DNA of 64,000 bases from Lithospermum erythrorhizon (GCA_019722365.1 JADFUC010000709.1:930001-994000), one strand, 5' to 3'; positions 47,501-59,899 are shown, counted from the stretch's first letter. The notes: generated from the sequence alone by a model not told the origin. Program-made: numbers and translations.

Positions 47501-49200
47501 GGTTATTTAATACTTTCTATCAAGATGCTATGCTTTTTCTATTAGTTGCCTTGCTCTAAATTACTACACCGATTTATGTGTCCTTAGTTGCACTATTTGC
47601 TATCGTTGTTTAGCTCTTTTAAAGTACGACATCTTTGTGTGAATCTTAGCCAAGTAATGTACACGCCGAATGTTGGCTCTTTGCACTACTTGTTTGATAT
47701 TTCTTTGGCTCCATCCTTTGTCATAATGTATAAGGAATTGAGAAATAAGAAGAAATGGAGCTGCATGGTAGGTGTCTTTTTTTTTACGATTTTCAAATTG
47801 CCAGACCCTGCCGTCTCGTAATTGTCCCGCCTGCTTTCCTCCCGCACTCTACCGTAGTTAGAGTAAATACTTTGTCCCCCATCTTAATATCGAGTCTGCT
47901 ATTATTACAAAGGTTCTTCGGTCGAGCTCGGGTATACCTGTGGATACATCCAAACTACGCCTTACATTTTCTACTCATCTAAATTATTGTTGGTGTACGG
48001 GTGCCATGTAAATACTTAACTCACCTCGGTAGTTCTAACTATCTCTAAACAACAGATTATTTAGTTTCGTTTTCTCCGACTGTGACTCACCTTCTCGTAT
48101 GTCACTTTTGGCTGATATTAGTGTTTTGCAATGAAAGTCAGAATGCTTTCCCTATCATTTAAACGAGGCATACATTTCCATACCGAGGCGTCATTGCTCG
48201 ATCACATTTCCTCATAATCCTCCTAAACGCATTCCCGTGACATCTTCCACAACGGGTACGCAGCACGCTATGTGTAAGAACTCGAATATCAACCCGAGTC
48301 GCTGTGACGCCTCCAATCCCTCATGTTGGCTTGTTCCACTTCAGATTCCCGGTTCGCTGACAAGCATCGACGATACCACCCCTCGGGCCGACATGCTGCT
48401 GCCTTATTATCTTACTTCTTATAAGACTTCGCTCATTACTTAGTACATCCTTCATGTTTATTTTCATGGCTACATACGATGGGTATGTCATATAGGTCTC
48501 GCTAACGTGGTAAATCATTTTTTTATCGCTGGTCGCTATGTGTCCGTCAACTATTTTGCCTCGCTTCTTTTTATTCCCCGGATTTTTTTTTACTTTTGAG
48601 TTTAGGCAAGTGGCCTCGTGATAAATCATTATCATGAGCCACAAGATGTTTACCTTCCAATTTACCTTTCGTATGCATAACTTCTGGGCTAGTTCCTTCT
48701 ACGAAGTCGACGCCTGTGTCAACATGTTCCGCAATTCAGTGAATGTGACCTTTTACTTCATAACATGCCTCTTATTTATATGCTTATCTTAATCTTCATT
48801 ACACTTACTCAGAAGTTGTTCGAATACACATCCATCCGCTTCTCCTCTATGTAATATTATATTATAAGTCATGATGTTACGCACCTATTACGCCGATGTA
48901 CTAATGATCTAAAACGTAGACGTTAGTTTTGTGTGCTGCTGCGCTCAAAAGTCTTTCTGACCATTTGTATGAACTATAAGTGACGCTTTGATGGAACTTT
49001 CTTATGAAATTTTCTATAACTAATGTTATTATTTATAAAATCAAGTGCTCAAAATTTCGAAACAAGACATTTTAAGATCTGCTACTGTATTTAACTTATT
49101 TTATTCTTATTTTATCATCCTATATTAATGACTGACAAAGCTCACATCAAGCGCTCAATATAAGATGATGCCGGGCATGTTTACAAGTCATTTGTAATTT
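44500..49200 (+). mobile_element. Strongly decayed Gypsy-like retrotransposon sequence (tentative)
   Basis: Weak traces of a Gypsy polyprotein can be read on the plus strand. Around 45655-45730 the DNA pattern and order resemble the reverse transcriptase MPFGL.NAP.TF block. Around 47000-47200 the frame reads HIPQW, then HRLTHTPHH...IVRHFSLIVSI, and the following CAGTGATCGA in another frame matches the integrase IVSDR block. Every block needs frameshifts. No LTRs were found. The rest of this 4.7 kb shows no gene; large parts look like mutated transposon sequence with no readable frame. A second copy of the dispersed repeat at 9190-9345 lies at 47311-47435. Confidence 0.4.
47311..47435. repeat. 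Dispersed repeat, copy 2 (first copy near 9.2 kb)
   Basis: Matches 9190-9345 through TTTCATCATTT, AAATAA..ACCTAAA, CTTTCAAATAA, AAAACGCT and CGAA...TATAACA in the same order, at an estimated identity well below 80 percent. Confidence 0.5.
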
Positions 49201-49363
49201 GTTACCAGAATATTAGGAAAGATGACAATGAGATCTGTAAAATATCAGGTCATATAATATGTATAAGCGAAAATATTTGTCAACTGAGAACAATTAATTC
49301 GGAATGCTTTCAAGTTGCTTCAAGTTCACTATGAAGTAGAAAACCATTGTTGGTACTAAAGAA

Positions 49364-51343
49364 TCAAAGGAAATTCTTAACGAGTGACTTGACACATGCT
49401 CGTGCAACCTCGTCGAGGTAGCGATCCATGATAGATGAGATAGCTTCCATGAATGCCGCATCACTCGAGCCAGGAAGGACACAGTCTAGTGCCTCTTGGA
49501 TAATCTCCTCAATCACAGACTCCTTATTTAGTGTCTCTCTGCACATAATGTTGCCAATGGCACATGGTGTCAGCCCCCTCTCAACACCCTTCTTCAAAAG
49601 CATAGTAGAAATTCGCAAAGTTCGAGCACATGCAGGAGGTAGTTCCCAGCCATAAAATTGTAACAAAGCTATGTCTTCCTCAGCATCCAAAGATTTAATA
49701 TACTCAACAGTATCGGCATTAAAAGGCTTGCGAGCTTGTGGCCAGTAAAGCCAGTCAAACGTGCAATCTTCAAACTGCATGGAAACGATGTAGATACATT
49801 ATTAGATTCAAGAGACCAATACTTCCAAGCAAACCAGAGAGGACTAAGAATCTAATACGAGTATGTCATAATTAGAACGCTATTCAAGACTATATGTATA
49901 CTAAGAAATCAGAACATAGAACAATGTATACTAATTGAAAGTGGAATAGAATATCAAGGACAAGGACACACAATTCCTAAGGAAAACAGATGAAACAGAA
50001 GACAACTTACACTCTCAGGCAAGCAGTAACCATGATCAATTGGAATCAGCAGCGTCTTGCCATCTTCATCTTTGCTCAGCAAGATATTCCCTGCATGCCT
50101 ATCAACATTTGTCATCCTCAGATCAAATGCAGCTATTTTATGTACCTCGTCTACTGGGAAAGCACTAGGACCAAGATCCTCACAGCTTCCATTGTTTTCC
50201 ACAAACATTTGCAAGGACCCCATCTTAATAGTTAGACCATCCGGATGATGAAATCCATCATGCAGACACCTGACCATTAGGGTAGGTTGAACCCCAGCAA
50301 AGCCTTTGATCTCACCAGAAAATGAGCGACGACCACTCCTTGGATGATCCAATATGTATGCAGCACATTCCCTCAAAGCACCTTCCCCTACTCTTGTTCC
50401 CTTTTTTAGTCCTTCACCATCCACAGAAAATGGCAGCCCTCGAGGGTTGTTCAAAGCCATGGGCTCTTCATCAATCGGTTTAAACACAGAAACATACTTA
50501 GCCCCAGATGAATCCACCATGAAATATGCCCCACCAGTACCCTCTGAAGACCTTTTTGGGCAGTGACCTTTGTCCAATCCTTCAAGTGTAGAATTCACCA
50601 AATCTGTAAGTACAGATGGTAACTTAATCTTTGGGTTAACGATAACTGGTTCCAGCAAAATATCAGGAATCTTTCCAGGAGAATAAGGAGAAATATTCTC
50701 ATCCGTTCCTTTTTCCTTTCCGGTATCATACTCTCGAACGACCTTTGGTGCCACAAAAGACAACTCATAGTTCTTCTCCACCGGTCTGGACCTAATCTTA
50801 ACAGATTTCCTTACAAACAAATGAATCACTGCATCATTATTCTTACTGATATCATTTACAAGACTTTGATCATCAACAGGCTTTCCATCGCACAGAATCT
50901 CCTCACCTTCAAGATCACCAAAACCTTGATGTTTCTTTGCAATCTGCTTTTTAACATACCCAACATCACGACTCTTCTCAACGTGAAATGTGAGCTCTTT
51001 CCCGCAAGACGTCTTGACATTGATGACCTGAAGATCCTTAAGCCGGAGAACAAGGTGCAGAACATTCCCGTCACCAACGCCATACTCACTAATACGGCAA
51101 TTCCCCCGGGCCAATTCACGACCTCCATGGACCAACTTCTGGTTCTTCACAATGAATCCCTTACAAGTCTGAATCCTCAACTTGACAGACTCGATGAAAT
51201 CCGACTCCAACACCCTCATCGGAAATCATCGAAATGATTACTTTGAAGATCACAATCGACTCCTGACCATGATCAAAGCAATGTGGAATTCCCATAGACC
51301 CATCTGGAATCGGACTAATCGCGACGATACCAGCAGATGACAT
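49364..51343 (-). CDS. PI4KG4: Phosphatidylinositol 4-kinase gamma with two ubiquitin-like domains
   Basis: Two coding exons, 51343-50011 and 49774-49364, joined by a GT-AG intron; about 580 aa if one base is corrected. Two ubiquitin-like domains cover about residues 27-105 and 106-180. A PI3/PI4-kinase-type domain covers about 260-520 with SEGTGGAYF (268-274 region), Lys288 in VSVFKPIDEEP, NVDRHAGNIL (catalytic Asp414) and IPIDHGYCLPE (metal-binding Asp436). The C-terminal exon has DWLYWPQARKP and TLRISTMLLKKGVERGL. Plant members of this type II family (PI4K gamma/UbDK gamma) bind phosphoinositide or ubiquitin-pathway partners, and several act as protein kinases. Frame break: the natural start MSSAGIVAISP (51343) is separated from MRVLESDF (51219) by one extra base in an AAA run at 51223-51225. 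Without correction only the internal ATG at 51219 opens the long frame, which would cut off the first strand of ubiquitin-like domain 1. Confidence 0.92.
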
Positions 51344-51990
51344 TCCCTACTGCCTAAAAAACCCAATCTAATTACATGACAACCCTACATTAACCAAATA
51401 CACAAATTCCAACCAAAATTACATACCAAACCTAATCAAGATCGTATTTTTTCACAAACCAATTACATGACAAGCCACAACAATCACAAAAAACGATCAA
51501 TTAACTAGTCAAGAAACGAACTTTCTCAACAATTACATGACAAACACCACAATAATCACCAAAATGATCAATTAACTAATCAATAAACGAACTTTATCAA
51601 CAATTACATGACAAACCACAATACTCACCAAAACGATCAATTAACGAGCCAAGAAACGAACTTTAACATCCATATTACACAAAAATAAGCATGAAATCTT
51701 CAACAAAACACACAAATCAAAAAACCCTTTAGAAAAAAAAGAAAATCTGACTGGAACAACGAAAACCAAAGAAGAAAATACAAGAAAATTAGGGTTTGGG
51801 AAGCTTGAAAGAATTGGGTTAATTTGTGGAATTGGGGTTGTTTTTTGATGGGGGATTCTTACCAAAAAAGCAAGAATCAAAGAGAAAGGGAAGGGGATTG
51901 AGGTGAAATGGAGATTGTGAGGGACTCAACGTGTTTCACGGAGGGGGGCAACAATCATTGAAGAGAAAAATTCAAGAATTTGATGAAATG
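51344..51990 (-). other. Probable 5' untranslated region and leader intron of the PI4K gene
   Basis: Upstream of the start codon lies AT-rich, intron-like sequence with a tandem repeat, then a pyrimidine-rich stretch near 51900 that could be the first untranslated exon. No coding frame fits. The exact ends cannot be set without transcript data. Confidence 0.35.
51462..51667. repeat. Three-copy tandem repeat, unit about 70 bp
   Basis: CAATTACATGACAA, CGATCAATTAACTAGTC and AAGAAACGAACTTT recur three times, starting about 51462, 51532 and 51602, with few changes. It lies 120-320 bp upstream of the PI4K start codon, in the likely leader intron. Confidence 0.85.
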
Positions 51991-54890
51991 TGATCATCAC
52001 TCGGACAGAGGTAGCTTATACAATAACTGAATAGGCAACCGCTACTTATTGAAGAATGACCACTCGATTGATTCTGATTGAAGTCGGTAACACTACTCAT
52101 TAAATGCATATCGATGTAATCGATTGGTTGAATAGAATAAATTTCAAATTACGTCCAATTAATTAAATCAAATTTGAAATTGTCAAAAAAGCGTTGATAG
52201 GGGTATCGATTTTTTAAAACTAAATAAGAACCAATTTTAAAATTGCCAAAAGTAAAAATAACCTTAGAATTTGGGATGGATAAAGTAGTAGCTTTACCAA
52301 CTTTACTATTAATTTTATAATTACTTAAAATCAAATGAAATTAGCTTATAAATTGTGGCGATTACCACAAAGCTCAACACCTTTTTAATTTTAACAAACT
52401 TTTTTAGCTTAAATACCCAATTTCAGCCTCCTCTTTCTTCTTAAAATCTAAAACCACCACTCATCATCCACCCCCTTAATCGGGTTTTTACGAACGGTCC
52501 TCCCCCAATTTTGCATAAATCGAGAATCCCACCCCCAATTCTTTAATATTTTTTTGAAATTAAAATCGCAAAACAAAGCCAAGAGGGACTGGGACGATTC
52601 ATGGAAGGGTTCCCATTTGCAAGGTGGCCGGATCTTCGTGAAGTGGTGGGTCAGAATTGATCGATCGAAATACGAATCGAGCGTATGAAAGAGTGCCGCA
52701 TCGGGATTCAGTCTGGGGGCAAACTAGTGTCAAATGAGTCGATAGTGGAAACAGGCGGGGCCAAACAAGCGGTAATGGTGGTTTTAGTTTTCAAGAGACG
52801 CAAGGACGTATTGTTTCGGCGTATTTTGGCATTTTCGTATAAGTTTGGCAAACAGGCAAAAAATTATCAATTGTGGTAAAATTTAAAAAGTGAGAGTCGA
52901 TTTATGCTATTATTTCAATTTTCTCGTTAATTAAGACATCAACGCTCATTATTAATTTTGAAGTTTTGATGAAGTTTTGTTTTATAAATTCAATCACTAT
53001 CATTATAATTCATGAAAGGATAAATGGGAACTAAAGTAAATGTTAGTCGCTTATTTTGATTTAGTTTATTTCTTTTTTAAATTGTGAATTCAAATATTTT
53101 TAAATTCAACATTTTCTACTGATCCCTTGATTTTCACCCCTATCTTTACTCTCATTTCATTTAAACCCCGAACATATTTTGTGTCGCCTGAACCCGCCAT
53201 GGTAGCCGGGAAATACTGTGTTCGGTCGAAATGAGGTTTCGATTATAAACGGGCGGAAAATACGCTGTTGGACAAAACGGAAAAGAAATATCGCCTCGTT
53301 AAAACGTTAAAATACGTATTCTATTGAAAAGGATGCAACAATATGCAATCGGCTTCAAACGGGCTGCGATCACGAGCAAAGCCAGTCAAAATAAGATCCC
53401 AAAGGCCTGAACAGACGAAATAAGTCTCGTCGAATGGCAAAACATTTAGCCCCATGTCGATGGTTTTGAAAAAAATACAATACGAGATTCATGGCCGAAT
53501 GTATGGTCTCTATTGCAACTTAGTCTAATTATTGTCCGTATTAAACAAAGAAAAAAAAATACGACATCGGGAACAAACGCCTGAAATATGCAACCTGGTC
53601 GAATGGGTCGAAATTATATGGTCGAGGGTCGAAACATGCCCTACCTAATTAAATTATTTAATTTTTCTTATAAATGAATTTTATATTTCATATTCAATAA
53701 ATTTATAGATTGCTTTGTTAAATCACAAAAAATCAATTTGATAATATTTATAAAATTGACACACCCCTAAATATTGAATGAGTGAGTATGAGAATACGGT
53801 TGGATAATTGATTGGATGTTAATAAAGCGTTAAATATAACGGACTAAACGATTCGGTCCAAGTTGACATCAAAGTTTTGGATGATTATACAACACGTTTG
53901 AAATGTGTTTATTTACAATTTTATATATCATCTTATTAGGCTCAACAAGTCCGAGTGTACTGCCATGCCTCATTCTTCTACCATAATCATCGAAATAGCC
54001 TACTACGCTTCGCTTTATTTCAAATTAAGTCTCATCGAGTATCAGATCAAAATTTCGAGACGAGTCGAATCCTTCTCGAGTCGAGTCGTAACCCTTCTCA
54101 GTTTCACTAAAATGTCAACTTAATTTGAGTAGTTTTGTTATTAAATTCACTCTTCATATGTTAATAAGATATTGCCAATACACATTACTAATGTAATACT
54201 TATATGTAATGTATAATGGTGTTCCAAATATTATTTATGTACATTTACGATTTAATAATTATGTTAATAATTTTCTAGCCTGGACGAGTTTAAGTCTTCA
54301 AATCAATCGAGTCTAATATTAGAGTTTCAGGTTCGGGCTTGAAACATCGAGTCGAGTTTCTTTCAAGCTTCCAACGATTCGAGTCGGAATTGCCGTTATT
54401 CGAGTTTTTCATGCTCGTAAAAGGTATAACTCCTATCAAAGATAAAAACGCTCTAATTATGGAGAGTTTTGGGTTAAAATAGTACCCTATTAATATTCCA
54501 TGGGCCAATTTTGACTCAAATCCAAGGATATTACTGTGGTACTATTAATATTAATAGGCGATATTAAAATAGTACACAAAAAGTCATCGTTAAGTAGTAG
54601 CGCATAAACCCGCATATGTATATCCGTGTCAAAATACTTTTCCAGATTCAAATGAATTATACTTAAAAAAACTCATTTTTTATAATGTTGTTATAAAGCG
54701 TAAAAACACGTGTATTTAACGTGTTTTATAAAAATGCGTTTCATCCTTAAGTAAATTATACTAGGAAAAACATGTTTTTTTTTTAATCAAAATCATTTAT
54801 CCGAATTTTGAAATTGCACAAATAAAGAAGTAATGATAACTCATGAAATGTTAGACATATTTGTCAGAATTCGATCGCTTAAACGTGCAC
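51991..54890. other. Intergenic region, unassigned
   Basis: No gene recognised. The 52585-52880 stretch is richer in G and C with a 64-codon open frame lacking known motifs. The 53180-53640 stretch has repeated GGTCGAAA/CGAATGG phrases typical of decayed LTR elements. The rest is AT-rich. Confidence 0.4.
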
Positions 54891-54896
54891 GCCATG

Positions 54897-55597
54897 TTGT
54901 GCGATATAGTTTGATATGATTTGGATTCGGTGACTACTCATACCATCAAGACGATCTTCTTTCGGTGCCTCATCTCATGTGCGTTAACTCAACGTAGCTG
55001 TCAATTTGCATTCTAGACGGGCGACTCCATCGAAGTTTTCAATGGAAGACGCGAACGGCGACAAAACGCTGGCCGGAAGCATCAGAAGGTCATGGTGGCA
55101 TCAAATTCATCACCCATTAACGCATCATTCAAAGGCCGCCGGGCGCAATAACGGGTATCGCAGCTGAAAGTTTCCATCCTAAACTGGGGAACTAAGTTGC
55201 TATGCTGCACAAAGCCAAGGCGACACCTCTGAAAGTCGCAGGACACTTAATCTCTACTAATTTCGTGACGGCCTTGTTGCTGCTCAACGAGACGCTGAGT
55301 ATTTGGCTGGGAGGTCAGAATACCCGGTCGCTAAAATGTGTATGTTGCAGCGATATATGTTTGATATTTATTTGATTTGCATTACCATACTAACAAGATG
55401 CATCTTCTTTTCTAAGCCTCATCTCATGTTAACCTAATGCTAAGCTGACTGGGTAATTCTAGATTTAAGGCGACCCATCGAAGTTTCTCAAATGTATACC
55501 TGAAAGGAAATAAATAAAACGTGTTGGAAAGACCTCCTGTATGCCATGGCGCCACCATCAAATTCATTAACGCAGACTGACCCTGCCACGTCGGGCG
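54897..55597. repeat. Pair of diverged LTR-like direct repeats, period about 450 bp
   Basis: Copy 1 (54897-55145) and copy 2 (55343-55597) share, in order, GCGATAT.GTTTGATAT, GCCTCATCTCATGT, AATT.TAGA, CCATCGAAGTTT, GGAA..ACCT-type blocks, CACCATCAAATTCAT, CATTAACGCA and a final CGGGCG. The copies differ by many substitutions and small gaps. Probably fragments of one LTR family in tandem. Confidence 0.6.
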
Positions 55598-55599
55598 TT

Positions 55600-56419
55600 A
55601 CATTGCCTATGTTAAGACTTCAGAAAGACAGTTTAACCTTAACAACCACACACAATATCCCCCGCTCGAAAATAACTAAGATTTAAATTGGGATGCTCCT
55701 AAATTAGTCGTGAATTTGTTTTCATTACCACTTCAACACAGCCATAAGCGCAGCTTAAACACTCAAGTTCCATGACGCCAAGGGATAGAATTGTGAAAGC
55801 AATCAGAGGATCTAACGATTTTTAAGATATTTAATAACGGTGATATCAATATGATGCAATACTACTTTGATTTTTGAAAATTAGCTAGATAGTCTAAAAG
55901 TTTTAAGCAACTTAGCTATGTCACAAATGCACTAAAGGAATAACGGAGACAAATGTCGCATTAGCTAACGTCCTCCCGTTGTTGTCCATTGCGAAGAGCG
56001 TTCTCTCAAGGACATTGAAGGGCAAACTTGAAGTCTCCTGCTCTATCGTCTCTCTTTAAGTTTAAATTTGTATTTATCAGAATTTTTATATTTAATTCGA
56101 TTTAATTTGTCTTTCTTTTCAATTTTGTATCAATTTTAATATAAACATAAATGCTATTGTTGTTCAAGTTGGTTTCCACATTTTTTAACTTTTTCATAAT
56201 TGAACTTCGACATATATATTAGAAAGTTATCAGAGACATCTACTTAAAAATATATCAATAAAAGTTTAAAATATATTTTTAATGATATATTTTCTATATA
56301 AAATATTATACAATACAAACAAAATATTTACAATAAAATTTGACTACGAAAAAGTTCTCAAAAAATCAAAAACTGATAATCTTTAAGAATCAATATTATA
56401 TACATGATCGTAAATGAAG
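55600..56419. other. Unassigned sequence
   Basis: No gene or repeat recognised. The sequence is moderately mixed up to 56050 and very AT-rich from there on. Confidence 0.4.
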
Positions 56420-56790
56420 TGAAGACTAAAAATAGACTCTTTATTAATCAAGATTGCTTACAATTGAATACTCCGTACAAGAGTCCAAGACTGTATAGAT
56501 AAGTGCAATACAACCAATATCAATACTCTTTCCTCTCAACCAGGTTTTATAATAGAAAATCCCTAATCATTGTCTGTCCTAACTTTCTGTCCTACTATAT
56601 ATACTTAATAAACCAAGTTTCATAATACAAATTCCCTAATCATTATCTGTTCCTACCTTTCTGTACTTCCTACCTTTTATGACTGCAGTTACTTGCATTT
56701 AATTGAACGGGCGACTCTTTACAGTGTCGGGGTTCAACCTCCCGGGCTCCAGCAGCTTCGAATCACCAGATGCTCATCTTCATCAATTTT
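56420..56790 (-). repeat. Possible solo LTR or LTR fragment with an internal tandem duplication
   Basis: Read on the minus strand, the sequence ends in CAATCTTGATTAATAAAGAG, a typical plant LTR transcript end with an AATAAA signal. It is preceded by AT-rich and TATATA-bearing sequence. Inside, about 56537-56598 and 56612-56675 are two copies sharing ATCCCTAATCATT-type and CTTTCTGT blocks. A TACTCCGTA 9-mer lies at 56469. No element genes are attached. Confidence 0.4.
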
Positions 56791-58200
56791 CAAACTGTTA
56801 TGACAACAGTAACGTACAAAAATTAGAGATGGTTAAAATAAACAAAAGCAAAATCAACATATAACTACTCATTATTATTAACATTGACCACCTACTAATA
56901 CAAATCCCATTACAGCCTAAACAATTGAGCATGTGACTCGATAAAATGACTGAATCCATATTTTCTCATAAACTCAACTATTATCTTAATCTCCAACCTC
57001 TTCAATTCTAACATTTTCTTGATTATTGAATTTGAAACAATTCTACCATTTTATTATTCTGCCAAATTATCCACCACTACAATCAACCACTCTTCCAAAT
57101 CCTTTTATCTTCAAGTCAGCAAATTAAAACAATGCAAAGAATATATACCTCAGTGACGACAAAATGAACGGCACTATAAAATTCAGAAATAGCTGAATTT
57201 TAAATAAAGCGTAAATACTTTTTAATCTTGGTTGCTAAAAGCACATCGAAACCGTATTCCAAGTAAAAAGTATTGAAATTACTATTTTAACTCCTTCTAT
57301 TTGTGAATATTATGTTTGAGGAAGTTTCTTTAGGGACAAATTTGTTTATTACATACAATTTTACTGCCTAGTTTGTGCTTTAGAGGGACTATTTTTTAAT
57401 TCAGAGGGACAAAATTGACAGTGACAAAATTTTGGGGGACAAATTGGCACGATAAATTTTTTGATGTACCACCACCATGTCATACCGAATAGAATTCATC
57501 AAAATCTTTAATCATTGTCATTGCAATACATGGAACCCCTAACATTTATTATTGCAAGGAATATTCGTGGACACTAGGGTAATGATAGTGATTTTATTTT
57601 GATGAGTTTATTCTTTTGATTTTTGAATTTAAATATTGTTAAATATTTTGTATATTTGGAAAAATGTATTAAAATATAGTATATGGGGTGATTTTAATTT
57701 TGACTATAGTTGTGCATGTGAATTACGAGCATAAAATTTTGTTAATTTTGATAATTGTAAACAAACTAGAGGGATTTTTATGTAAAAAACAATGGTAAAA
57801 AAGTCAATATCTTCTTGTTCCAAATTGATAGGTAGATGTTTGCTTGCTTGTTGTGACTCATTTAGTTTTTATGTTATGAACATCTTAATTTTCTAATGAT
57901 TTTGTGTCTTCAGTTTTATGACTTTTATCTTTAATGTACATTGCATGTTGATATTCACCTTGATCCACCATCAAAGTAAGAGTACAATAGCTAATCATGT
58001 GTTTTTACTTTTTAGTGTGTAGCATCTCAATATATTGTACTCTCCGGCGACTTTGGATAAGAAAAGGAAATCTGCAAATGCATACATCTACGAAGAAAGA
58101 TGAAAACAATTCAACGAAATACTTATTAATTGTGTCATTGTGTGGCAAAGTCCAAATGGCCAATACATATATAGTCAATTCGAGTGCTAAAAATTAGCCA
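56791..58200. other. Intergenic region downstream of the oxidase gene
   Basis: AT-rich. No gene recognised. The right-hand end should include the 3' untranslated region of the oxidase gene on the minus strand. Confidence 0.4.
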
Positions 58201-58207
58201 AGAAATT

Positions 58208-59899
58208 TTACTGAATTAACACCCATACTCCAGAACTTGGTATATTTGCATGCACCAAAAACATCATATAGTGCCCTGGTGGTGCAATCTCTGGAGTTGA
58301 TGGTCCAACCACAGATATATTATATGTATTGTAGCTAACAAAAGAAACATCCCCCCTTTTCAACACCACCATTCTCTGATTCATGGAAAATCCATGTGTG
58401 TTAAATGGTGGTGCAATGATCCTAATTGAAATCACCCCACTAGATTTCAGAAGATTTGTAACAAAGAAAACCAAAGAAAATGGTTTTTTGTAACTCAAAT
58501 TGTTCATAACCTGGATGATTCTCGGCCGTAATGGATCATATTGTGTAGCTAAATAAGGGGGGTGGAATGTTTCCAGGCTTAAATCAGTAGGGAACTCCAC
58601 TCCTGAGAAGTTGTATCCTATATGAGGATTGCTTCCACCAACCAAAACTCTCCCATCTATCAGTAGTAGTGCTGTGGAATGGTACAATCTTGGACGCGGC
58701 GAAGCTTCCATCACTGAGAATCTGTTGCCATCATTCTCGTCTGGTATTCTTTGGGTTTGGTAAATCAATGGCCTTGTAACAGGATCTCTTGCTCTTTCCC
58801 AACCGGCGGATCCAGAGCTTGCACCGTTGATGATTAAGATATCTCCTGTGGGGAGGATGAGCATGTCACCCATGACTCTTGGCATTGGCATTTCATGCAT
58901 CCTCCATCTTACTTCTGCATCATTATCAGAGACGTTTAGGCGTCCGCAAGTAGAGCTTGCTCGGAGGAACATCCCTCGTTGTGCAGCATGGAACGCGTTA
59001 GGGGATGTTGAGCCCCCACAAACCATGATCTCAGTTTCAAGAACTGGGGAATTTTCGTCAATTGGTAGTAGCACAGACGAGCCTGAGCTTGGATAGTTCC
59101 GTGGTTCGCCATTGATTGATTGAAACTCTCTAACCACACTATTGTTCTTGTAATCAAGAACTATAGATCTTCTATTAGCGAAAATAAACAAATTCCCATC
59201 TGGTAGGAGATGAACAAATGGATAAAGATTGTTCTCTTCATGGTTGCGATATTTGGTTTCTTTGAGAAATGGAAAATCAAATAAAGAAGGCACCTCTGAA
59301 TTTTTACCAAGAAGTATACTTTCTGGGAGGAAGAACTCATAGCTGAATTGATCTCTTCCTCCTATTATGATCACTCTTCCATCCGGAAGTATTTGATTTG
59401 TTGCATACCATCTTCGCTTTGATAAAAATCCAGGGAACTCAACCCAGTCACAAAAATCATTCCCAGCGTCACCAGGAGAGATTATTCTGATCACTTCATC
59501 ACCATCATTGTATCCACCTGTCTGAACAAGGGTGCCATCTGCCAGGACCGCGCCTGACGAGCACCAAATATCGGTTCTCACAGTTAAAGGACGGAATTCA
59601 TTGGTGACAGGATCATATAAGACAGAGTGGGCAGAACAGTCTGTTTTGAGTACTTTTTCTTGAGGATCAAATCGACAACGGTTCCCGGGGAGGGAGATGT
59701 TGGAAGCACCAAAATCAGTCCTGTCATAGATGACTATTTTGTTGTTGTGAAGGAGTTGCAAATGCATTGCAGTGATGCCAATACTCGCCTGCTGAAGTCG
59801 CCATTCGCCTTGAATGGCCATGACTGAATCGACCGTTGTAGGGAAGAATGTTGCAGGTATGAAGTAGATGAGGAAGATATTTGCCAGAGAAATTATCAT
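58208..59899 (-). CDS. GLOX: Aldehyde/glyoxal oxidase (copper radical oxidase, GLOX family)
   Basis: An intronless gene of 563 codons. An N-terminal hydrophobic stretch (residues about 2-25) looks like a signal peptide, so the protein should enter the secretory pathway and the cell wall. A glyoxal-oxidase N-terminal beta-propeller (about 40-440) and a DUF1929/galactose-oxidase C-terminal domain (about 455-563) follow. By alignment to galactose oxidase and glyoxal oxidase, the active-site residues are Cys113 (DIWCSSGAV) cross-linked to Tyr165 (RRWYATNQILPDGR), Tyr406 and His407 (PRLYHSTALLL), and His502 (FNTHGFSMNQR). All five are present. Such enzymes oxidise aldehydes or galactose side chains and make hydrogen peroxide; plant relatives act in pollen and tapetum, mucilage pectin or defence. 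The start at 59899 is chosen because it supplies the signal peptide; the next Met is residue 27. Confidence 0.93.
   Translation of the reverse strand: MIISLANIFLIYFIPATFFPTTVDSVMAIQGEWRLQQASIGITAMHLQLLHNNKIVIYDRTDFGASNISLPGNRCRFDPQEKVLKTDCSAHSVLYDPVTNEFRPLTVRTDIWCSSGAVLADGTLVQTGGYNDGDEVIRIISPGDAGNDFCDWVEFPGFLSKRRWYATNQILPDGRVIIIGGRDQFSYEFFLPESILLGKNSEVPSLFDFPFLKETKYRNHEENNLYPFVHLLPDGNLFIFANRRSIVLDYKNNSVVREFQSINGEPRNYPSSGSSVLLPIDENSPVLETEIMVCGGSTSPNAFHAAQRGMFLRASSTCGRLNVSDNDAEVRWRMHEMPMPRVMGDMLILPTGDILIINGASSGSAGWERARDPVTRPLIYQTQRIPDENDGNRFSVMEASPRPRLYHSTALLLIDGRVLVGGSNPHIGYNFSGVEFPTDLSLETFHPPYLATQYDPLRPRIIQVMNNLSYKKPFSLVFFVTNLLKSSGVISIRIIAPPFNTHGFSMNQRMVVLKRGDVSFVSYNTYNISVVGPSTPEIAPPGHYMMFLVHANIPSSGVWVLIQ

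Noticed and set aside
49954..51237. Several antisense open frames across the PI4K gene
   Set aside because: They are shadows of a long conserved coding region on the opposite strand; none carries a domain.
52685..52879. A 64-codon frame in a GC-richer stretch
   Set aside because: No motif or splice signals, and the sequence around it looks like decayed repeat.
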